From Streptomyces rishiriensis (GTDB lineage Bacteria > Actinomycetota > Actinomycetes > Streptomycetales > Streptomycetaceae), in assembly GCF_003112535.1 (NCBI RefSeq), contig NZ_BEWA01000008.1:1-64000 (forward strand): 64,000 nt of DNA, given 5' to 3'. This document shows positions 59,207 to 64,000 of the stretch, in pieces. A model generated the notes under the pieces. That model did no database searches, was not told where the DNA came from, and worked only from the letters and a program-made list of their open reading frames with translations. Position 1 is the first letter of the stretch. Each line of letters starts with the position of its first letter. A program made the position numbers and the translations under genes.

Positions 59207-59692
59207 TCAGTGCCAGGGTTCGGATACTGAGCGCAGGGTGGCCGCGGTCGCCACCGCCGCCGTCACCGCCTCGTGCCCCTTGTCCTCGTTGGAGCCCTCC
59301 AGGCCGGCCCGGTCCAGGGCCTGCTCCTCGGTGTCGCAGGTGAGCACGCCCATGCCGACGGGCACGCCGGTCTCCACGGAGACCTGGGTGAGGCCCTGGA
59401 CGACGCCCTGGCACACGTACTCGAAGTGCGGCGTTCCGCCCCGGATGACGACGCCGAGGGCGACGATCGCGTCGTACCCGCGGCCGGCGAGCGCCTTGGC
59501 GACGACCGGGAGCTCCCAGCTGCCGGGGACCCGCAGCAGGGTCGGCTCGTCGATGCCGAGGTCGTGCAGGGCGCGCAGCGCGCCGTCGACCAGACCGTCC
59601 ATCACCTTCTCGTGCCACTGCGCCGCGATGACGGCGACCCGGAGGTCACCCACATTGCGTACGGACAGTTCCGGTGCGCCCTTGCCGCTCAC
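59207..59692 (-). CDS. ribH: 6,7-dimethyl-8-ribityllumazine synthase
   Basis: A 161-residue lumazine synthase, the penultimate riboflavin step. [32 protein letters not shown] and [20 protein letters not shown] (catalytic His in HFEYV) are typical. GTG 59692 follows AGGAGAGAC. It lies 83 bp after ribBA in the riboswitch-controlled operon. Confidence 0.96.
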   Translation of the reverse strand: MSGKGAPELSVRNVGDLRVAVIAAQWHEKVMDGLVDGALRALHDLGIDEPTLLRVPGSWELPVVAKALAGRGYDAIVALGVVIRGGTPHFEYVCQGVVQGLTQVSVETGVPVGMGVLTCDTEEQALDRAGLEGSNEDKGHEAVTAAVATAATLRSVSEPWH

Positions 59693-59775
59693 GTCTCTCC
59701 TCTGGTGCCGTGCTCGCTGGTCGTGCAGTGGGTCGTGCTACTGGTCGTGCTGTCGGTGTGCTCGCCGACCGCCGG

Positions 59776-61065
59776 TCACTGGTTGCCGCAGGGGGACACG
59801 GGGACCGCGTCCAGCCAGGGCAGGTCGTGTCCCATCCGGTCCCGCTTGGTGCGCAGGTAGCGGATGTTGTGCTCGCCCGCCTGGACGGGCATGGGCTCGC
59901 GCCGGGTGACCTCGATGCCGTGCCGGACGAGCGCCTGTGTCTTCTCGGGGTTGTTGGTCATCAGGCGGACGCTGCGCACCGCGAGGTCGTCGAGGATCTG
60001 CGCGCCGGCCGCGTAGTCGCGGGCGTCGGCGGGCAGGCCCAGTTCCAGGTTGGCGTCCAGGGTGTCGTGGCCCTGTTCCTGGAGCTCGTAGGCGCGCAGC
60101 TTGGACAGCAGGCCGATGCCCCGGCCCTCGTGGCCGCGCAGATAGACCACCACGCCCCGGCCCTCGCTCTGGATGCGCTCCAGGGACGCGTCGAGCTGGG
60201 GGCCGCAGTCGCAGCGCTGCGAGGCGAAGATGTCGCCGGTGAGGCACTCGGAGTGGAGGCGCACGAGGACGTCCTCGCCGTCGCCGATCTCGCCGTGGAC
60301 GAGGGCGACGTGCTCGACGCCGTCGACGGCCGAGCGGTAGCCGTACGCGGTGAAGGTGCCGTGGACGGTGGGCAGCCGGGTCTCGGCCTCGCGGCGCACC
60401 GTGGGCTCGGAGCCGCGGCGGTAGGCGATCAGGTCCTCGATGGAGATGATCGTCAGGCCGTGCTTGCGGGCGAAGGGGATCAGCTCCGGCAGCCGGAGCA
60501 TCCGGCCGTCCTCGCCGGCGATCTCGACGATCGCGCCGGCCGGCCGCAGGCCCGCGAGGCGGGCGAGGTCGACGGCGGCCTCGGTGTGGCCGTTGCGGGT
60601 CAGCACCCCGCCGGGCTTGGCCCGCAGCGGGAAGACGTGTCCGGGCCGGACGAAGTCGCCCGCCTGCGCCTGGCCGCCCGCCAGCAGCCGGAGGGTGGTG
60701 GCGCGGTCGGCGGCGGAGATGCCGGTGGTGACGCCGTGGGCGGCACTGGCGTCGACGGAGACCGTGAACGCGGTCTTCATCGACTCGGTGTTGTCCTCGA
60801 CCATCTGCGGGAGCTCCAGCCGCTCCAGCTCGTCGCCCTCCATGGGGGCGCAGATCAGGCCGCGGCACTCGCTCATCATGAAGGCGACGATCTCGGGGGT
60901 GGCCTTCTCGGCGGCGACGACGAGATCGCCCTCGTTCTCGCGGTCCTCGTCGTCGACGACCAAGATGGGGCGGCCGGCCGCGATGTCGGCGATGGCCTGC
61001 TCGACCGGGTCGAGGGAGAAGTCCTCGACGCCCTCGGTGCTGTAGAGGATCGGTGCTGTGCTCAT
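59776..61065 (-). CDS. ribBA: Bifunctional DHBP synthase/GTP cyclohydrolase II
   Basis: A 429-residue fusion. The N-terminal RibB domain (about 18-215) makes 3,4-dihydroxy-2-butanone 4-phosphate, with [18 protein letters not shown] and [20 protein letters not shown]. The C-terminal RibA domain (about 220-429) is GTP cyclohydrolase II, with the zinc site [18 protein letters not shown] (three Cys) and [18 protein letters not shown]. It supplies both precursors of lumazine. The ATG at 61065 overlaps the ribM stop. Confidence 0.96.
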   Translation of the reverse strand: MSTAPILYSTEGVEDFSLDPVEQAIADIAAGRPILVVDDEDRENEGDLVVAAEKATPEIVAFMMSECRGLICAPMEGDELERLELPQMVEDNTESMKTAFTVSVDASAAHGVTTGISAADRATTLRLLAGGQAQAGDFVRPGHVFPLRAKPGGVLTRNGHTEAAVDLARLAGLRPAGAIVEIAGEDGRMLRLPELIPFARKHGLTIISIEDLIAYRRGSEPTVRREAETRLPTVHGTFTAYGYRSAVDGVEHVALVHGEIGDGEDVLVRLHSECLTGDIFASQRCDCGPQLDASLERIQSEGRGVVVYLRGHEGRGIGLLSKLRAYELQEQGHDTLDANLELGLPADARDYAAGAQILDDLAVRSVRLMTNNPEKTQALVRHGIEVTRREPMPVQAGEHNIRYLRTKRDRMGHDLPWLDAVPVSPCGNQ

Positions 61066-61703
61066 GCCGGCGCTCCTTCCAGAGCGGGTTGCGAGGCCTT
61101 GCGGGAGCGCAGCCACCAGTCGCGCATGCCCCACAGGACGAGCGCGCCGTAGATGACGTACACGAAGCCGGAGAAGGCGTAGCCGTTGGCGAAGTTGAGG
61201 GGGACGCCGACGACGTCCACGAGGAGCCAGGCGATCCAGAACTCGACCATGCCGCGCGCCTGGGCGTACATGGCGACGACGGTGCCGACGAAGATGTAGG
61301 CGTCCGGCCAGGGGTCCCAGGACAGCGACGGGTAGGCCTTGAAGAGCAGGGCGACGGCGACGGTGCCGAGGGCGGCGGCGCCGGCCATGGCAGCGCGCTC
61401 GGTCCAGGTGGCGAAGCGGGGGGTGATCTGCCCGTCCGCGGACCGCCCCTTGCTGCGGTTCCACTGCCACCAGCCGTACAGGGCGACGACCATCACGACG
61501 ACCTGCTTGCCGGCGCTGCCGGCCAGATGACCGTAGAAGGCGACGAACAGGACGAGGCCGGAGAGGAACTGCACCGGCCAGGTCAGCAGCGAGCGGCGCC
61601 AGCCGAGCGCGAGCGTGATCAGGCCGAGGATGTTCCCGATCATGTCCGACCAGATGATGTGCTGGTCGAACAGGACGAAGGCCTGGGAGTTCAGCCAGTT
61701 CAC
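61062..61703 (-). CDS. ribM: PnuC-type transporter, probably riboflavin carrier RibM
   Basis: A 213-residue PnuC-family membrane protein with about seven helices; [20 protein letters not shown] and [11 protein letters not shown] carry the family's WQW motif. In actinobacteria, PnuC-like genes inside riboflavin operons (PnuX/RibM) transport riboflavin rather than nicotinamide riboside, and its position between ribE and ribBA behind an FMN riboswitch supports that. Both ends overlap neighbours by four bases. Confidence 0.88.
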   Translation of the reverse strand: MNWLNSQAFVLFDQHIIWSDMIGNILGLITLALGWRRSLLTWPVQFLSGLVLFVAFYGHLAGSAGKQVVVMVVALYGWWQWNRSKGRSADGQITPRFATWTERAAMAGAAALGTVAVALLFKAYPSLSWDPWPDAYIFVGTVVAMYAQARGMVEFWIAWLLVDVVGVPLNFANGYAFSGFVYVIYGALVLWGMRDWWLRSRKASQPALEGAPA

Positions 61704-62323
61704 AGCGCCGCTCCCCGCGTGCCGGCCGTGCCCTGCGTGCTCGCGAGCAGTCGCTCCACGTACTTGGCGACGATGTCCACCTCGAGGTTGACCGGGTCGC
61801 CGGGCTGCTTGATACCGAGCGTGGTCAGGGCGAGGGTGGTGGGGATGAGGCTGACGGTGAAGTGGTCGAGGCCGGCGTCGACGACCGTCAGGCTGATGCC
61901 GTCGACCGTGATCGAGCCCTTCTCGACGACGTACCGGGCGAGGCCGTCAGGCAGGGAGATCTTGATGATCTCCCAGTTCTCGGAGGGCTTGCGCTCCAAC
62001 ACCTCGCCGGTGCCGTCGACATGGCCCTGCACGATGTGCCCGCCGAGGCGGGCGCCGACGGCGGTGGGGCGTTCGAGGTTGACCGGGGAGCCGACGCCGA
62101 GCGCGCCGAGGCTGGAACGGTTCAGGGTCTCCGCCATGACGTCGGCGGTGAACTCGTCGCCCTCGTTCTCGACGACGGTGAGACAGACTCCGTTCACGGC
62201 GATGGAGTCGCCGTGCTTCGCGCCGTCGGTCACGACGGGGCCGCGGAGCCGGAAGCGAGAGGCGTCGCCGAGATTCTCGACGGCGGTGACCTCACCCAGC
62301 TCTTCGACGATTCCGGTGAACAC
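61700..62323 (-). CDS. ribE: Riboflavin synthase
   Basis: A 207-residue riboflavin synthase alpha-type, dismutating lumazine to riboflavin. The two lumazine-binding repeats start [15 protein letters not shown] and [19 protein letters not shown] 62323 starts at the family N-terminus with AGGAGG 9 bases upstream. It is the first gene of the operon; the FMN riboswitch lies 150-275 bp upstream. ribM overlaps the stop. Confidence 0.95.
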   Translation of the reverse strand: MFTGIVEELGEVTAVENLGDASRFRLRGPVVTDGAKHGDSIAVNGVCLTVVENEGDEFTADVMAETLNRSSLGALGVGSPVNLERPTAVGARLGGHIVQGHVDGTGEVLERKPSENWEIIKISLPDGLARYVVEKGSITVDGISLTVVDAGLDHFTVSLIPTTLALTTLGIKQPGDPVNLEVDIVAKYVERLLASTQGTAGTRGAAL

Positions 62324-62418
62324 TTCCCGGGTCCTCCTGCCTCTTCGGGCACGGACTCCGGGGCCTGTCGATGACGACAGCAGGTACGGGCGAGAGCACC
62401 GGGGGCGACGCCGGACAG

Positions 62419-62436
62419 ACTCGTCCGCGGACGAGT
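62419..62436. other. Perfect 18-bp palindrome between FMN riboswitch and ribE
   Basis: ACTCGTCCGCGGACGAGT, self-complementary with 9-base arms, in the expression-platform region on the leftward transcript. It could be part of an attenuating hairpin or an operator. Without a structure computation its role is open. Confidence 0.5.
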
Positions 62437-62471
62437 ACGTATACGGCGGCGCGCACGAATGCCCGCCCGCC

Positions 62472-62598
62472 GCGCACTGCCTCCCATCCGGACTTTAACC
62501 GTCGGTCCAGGAATTTCACCTGGTCAACCGGCCGCTGGAAGCGGCCGGGTCGCGGACTGTAACCGCCGGTTCGGACTTTCACCGACCCCGGAGTGCGC
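62472..62598 (-). ncRNA. FMN riboswitch (RFN element)
   Basis: Read leftward, the P1 stem GCGCACT (62598-62592) pairs with AGTGCGC (62478-62472). Conserved internal blocks include GGGTCGGTGAAAGTCCG, AACCGGCGGTTACAGTCCG, GGTGAAATTCCTGGACCG and ACGGTTAAAGTCCGGATGGG, which are RFN hallmarks. It controls ribE-ribM-ribBA-ribH by binding FMN; whether by termination or ribosome-site masking is not clear from sequence alone. Confidence 0.95.
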
Positions 62599-62725
62599 TG
62601 CTTTAGGTACAGGGCCAGTGTGCCACGCCCGATCGGGGTCCATACAGGTGAACTGTGTGGGGTGGCTCACAGAGCGTCGCGACGAAGCGCGCGTCCGTCA
62701 CCACGGCGTTTCAGCCCTCGGCAAT

Positions 62726-62768
62726 TGGTCCATACCTATTGACGCTTTGGTCTAGTCCTTTCTAGGGT
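62726..62768 (+). promoter_or_regulatory. Promoter of sigJ-like gene with two DasR-like boxes
   Basis: TTGACG (62739-62744) and TAGGGT (62763-62768) are 18 bases apart, a housekeeping-type promoter. TGGTCCATACCT (62726-62737) and TGGTCTAGTCCT (62748-62759) are two 12-bp boxes with start-to-start spacing of 22 bp, flanking and filling the -35/-10 spacer. They resemble the paired TGGTCTAGACCA-type boxes of Streptomyces chitinase promoters and the crr dre at 187-202. Confidence 0.65.
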
Positions 62769-62779
62769 CGAGGCGTGCG

Positions 62780-62819
62780 GCCCGGCGGCGGTGACGACGG
62801 CCCTTGCCCGCCGCCGGGT
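62780..62819 (+). other. Leader hairpin before the sigma-factor gene
   Basis: CCCGGCGGCG (62781-62790) pairs with CGCCGCCGGG (62809-62818); the stem extends to 12 pairs (one G-U) with a 16-base loop. It sits between the promoter and ATG 62862, so it may attenuate or mask translation. Confidence 0.5.
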
Positions 62820-62861
62820 CCCCTCGTCCGGCCGCTCGCGCGGCTCTGGCAGGGTGACCCC

Positions 62862-63842
62862 ATGACGACCGCGAGCGCCGACGAGTTCGAGGGCCACCGT
62901 CCCCGCCTGTTCGGGCTGGCCTATCGGATGCTCGGGTCGGCCCACGAGGCCGAGGACGCGGTCCAGGACGCCTATCTGCGGTTCAGCGGCGCCGACCGCG
63001 CGGGGATCGCGCACCCGGGGGCATGGCTGGCCAGGACCGTCGCCAACCTCTGCCTGAACCGGCTGACCTCGGCGCGGGCGCGCCGCGAGACCTACGTCGG
63101 CACCTGGCTGCCCGAGCCGGTGGTCACCTCCGACGGCACGCTCGGCCCCCTGGAGTCGGCGGAGCAGCGCGAGGCGGTCTCTCTGGCGATGCTGGTGCTG
63201 CTGGAGCGGCTCACGCCCACGGAGCGGGCGGTGTACGTGCTGCGGGAGGCGTTCGGGCACCCGCACCGCGAGATCGCCGAGGTCCTCGGTCTGAGCGAGG
63301 TCAACTGCCGCCAGCTGCACCGGCGGGCCGAGCATCGGCTCGCGGCCGCGGAACGGCGCTTCGAGGCTGCCCCCGCCCGCCGGGAGGAGCTGGTCTCCTC
63401 GTTCGTCACGGCCGCCCGGGACGGGGACCTGGACCGGCTGGAGAGACTGCTCGCCGAGGACGTGATCTGGTGGAGCGACGGCGGCGGCCGGGTCACGGCG
63501 GCCCTGCGGCCGATCCTCGGACGCGAGAAGGTGCTGCGCTTCCTGGCCGGCGTCTCCCGGGGCCTTCCGGCCGGCATCGCCTACGGCGTGGTCGAGCTCA
63601 ACGGCACGCCCGGCGTGCTCGTCCGGGACGGCGACAAGCTCATGATGGCCCTCGGCTTCGAGATCCTCGACGGGGAGATCGCGGGGGTGCACGCGGTGCT
63701 GAATCCGGACAAGCTGGGCTTCGTGGAGCGCCAGTCGGGCCGGGCGCAGCGGCGGTTGTCACATTCCGTGGCGCCGCTCGGTCCCAGCTGCGAAGGGCGC
63801 TCCGACCGGGAGCGTCCGGCAACCGAAGGGACCGAACGATGA
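62862..63842 (+). CDS. sigJ: ECF41/SigJ-type RNA polymerase sigma factor
   Basis: A 326-residue sigma-70 factor. Region 2 (about 8-75) has LAYRMLGSAHEAEDAVQDAY; region 4 (about 105-165) has LTPTERAVYVLREAFGHPHR. The WLPEP motif (82-86) in the linker, plus DGGGR (206-210) and NPDKL (281-285) in the SnoaL-like C-terminal domain, are ECF41 signatures; that domain controls activity without an anti-sigma factor. ATG 62862 follows AGGGTGACCCC. The next gene overlaps its stop (ATGA). A Ser/Arg-rich tail (about 295-326) is extra. Confidence 0.9.
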   Translation: MTTASADEFEGHRPRLFGLAYRMLGSAHEAEDAVQDAYLRFSGADRAGIAHPGAWLARTVANLCLNRLTSARARRETYVGTWLPEPVVTSDGTLGPLESAEQREAVSLAMLVLLERLTPTERAVYVLREAFGHPHREIAEVLGLSEVNCRQLHRRAEHRLAAAERRFEAAPARREELVSSFVTAARDGDLDRLERLLAEDVIWWSDGGGRVTAALRPILGREKVLRFLAGVSRGLPAGIAYGVVELNGTPGVLVRDGDKLMMALGFEILDGEIAGVHAVLNPDKLGFVERQSGRAQRRLSHSVAPLGPSCEGRSDRERPATEGTER

Positions 63843-64000
63843 CCACGATCCTGGTGACCGGCGGCACCGGCACCCTCGGCCGGCTCGTCACCGAGCGGCT
63901 GCGGGCCGACGGGCACGAGGTGCGGGTACTGAGCCGCCGCACCCCGCCCTACGCCGTCGACCTGCGCGAGGGCGGAGCGCTGCTGGACTCGGCCGTGGCG
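63839..64000 (+). CDS. NAD(P)-binding epimerase/SDR-type protein, cut by window edge
   Basis: Only the first 54 codons are present. MTTILVTGGTGTLGRLVTER contains the Rossmann GGTGTLG motif of NmrA/SDR-type atypical epimerases. It overlaps the sigma-factor stop. ECF41 genes typically sit next to carboxymuconolactone decarboxylase, oxidoreductase or epimerase targets, so this is probably the sigma factor's regulated partner. Confidence 0.85.
   Translation, partial: MTTILVTGGTGTLGRLVTERLRADGHEVRVLSRRTPPYAVDLREGGALLDSAVA

Overview
The window is chromosomal DNA from a Streptomyces or very close relative. GC content is high and genes have GC-rich third positions. GTG and TTG starts and ATGA/GTGA overlaps are frequent. 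Several genes are Streptomyces hallmarks: rbpA, smeA-sffA, a cvn conservon, a DasR box upstream of crr, and an SCO1431-type micro membrane protein. From memory, the order matches the S. coelicolor SCO1390-SCO1444 neighbourhood; I could not run a search to confirm this. I saw no tRNA, rRNA, CRISPR array, insertion sequence, integrase or phage genes. This is core chromosome, not an island.

Layout. 0.2-2.6 kb: general PTS genes crr and ptsI behind a perfect DasR palindrome. 2.6-8.8 kb: an unknown protein, acetoacetyl-CoA synthetase, a family 31 glycosidase and a Nudix hydrolase. 9.2-10.9 kb: a DUF35/thiolase-like pair. 11.0-15.4 kb: a four-gene conservon (cvnABCD) running leftward, with a divergent basic membrane protein. 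16.5-23.8 kb: a leftward operon for a MukBEF/MksBEF/Wadjet-type SMC complex with no adjacent JetD/MksG nuclease, plus a 41-codon His/Glu-rich ORF overlapping both its neighbours. 24.0-29.4 kb: 5-oxoproline catabolism (FCD regulator, MFS carrier, DUF1445 protein, pxpABC). 29.5-32.9 kb: two glycosyltransferases and an SGNH hydrolase, translationally coupled. 33.1-37.7 kb: a HEAT-like protein, an ankyrin protein and the sporulation pair smeA-sffA. 37.9-42.3 kb: a MocR regulator divergent from a YczE-like membrane protein, then a phosphodiesterase and an MFS protein. 42.5-44.9 kb: rbpA with a SigR-type promoter, fxsA and ppm1. 45.4-52.5 kb: amidohydrolase, Lrp regulator, small proteins, TetR regulator, secreted C39-type peptidase and a P-loop kinase-like protein. 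53.0-58.0 kb: an orphan EccA-like AAA+ ATPase, two CNNM/CorC proteins and a PH-domain protein. 58.0-62.6 kb: a leftward FMN-riboswitch operon (ribE-ribM-ribBA-ribH) running into hisE and hisG. 62.7-64.0 kb: an ECF41/SigJ sigma factor with two DasR-like boxes in its promoter, then the start of an NAD(P)-binding epimerase cut by the window edge.

The strongest leads are the nuclease-less SMC operon with its embedded micro-ORF, the loss of both Walker catalytic residues in the SffA translocase, the DasR-like box pair at an ECF41 promoter, and a candidate small RNA upstream of the AAA+ gene. Short tandem duplications of 9-35 bp units recur at gene ends across the window.
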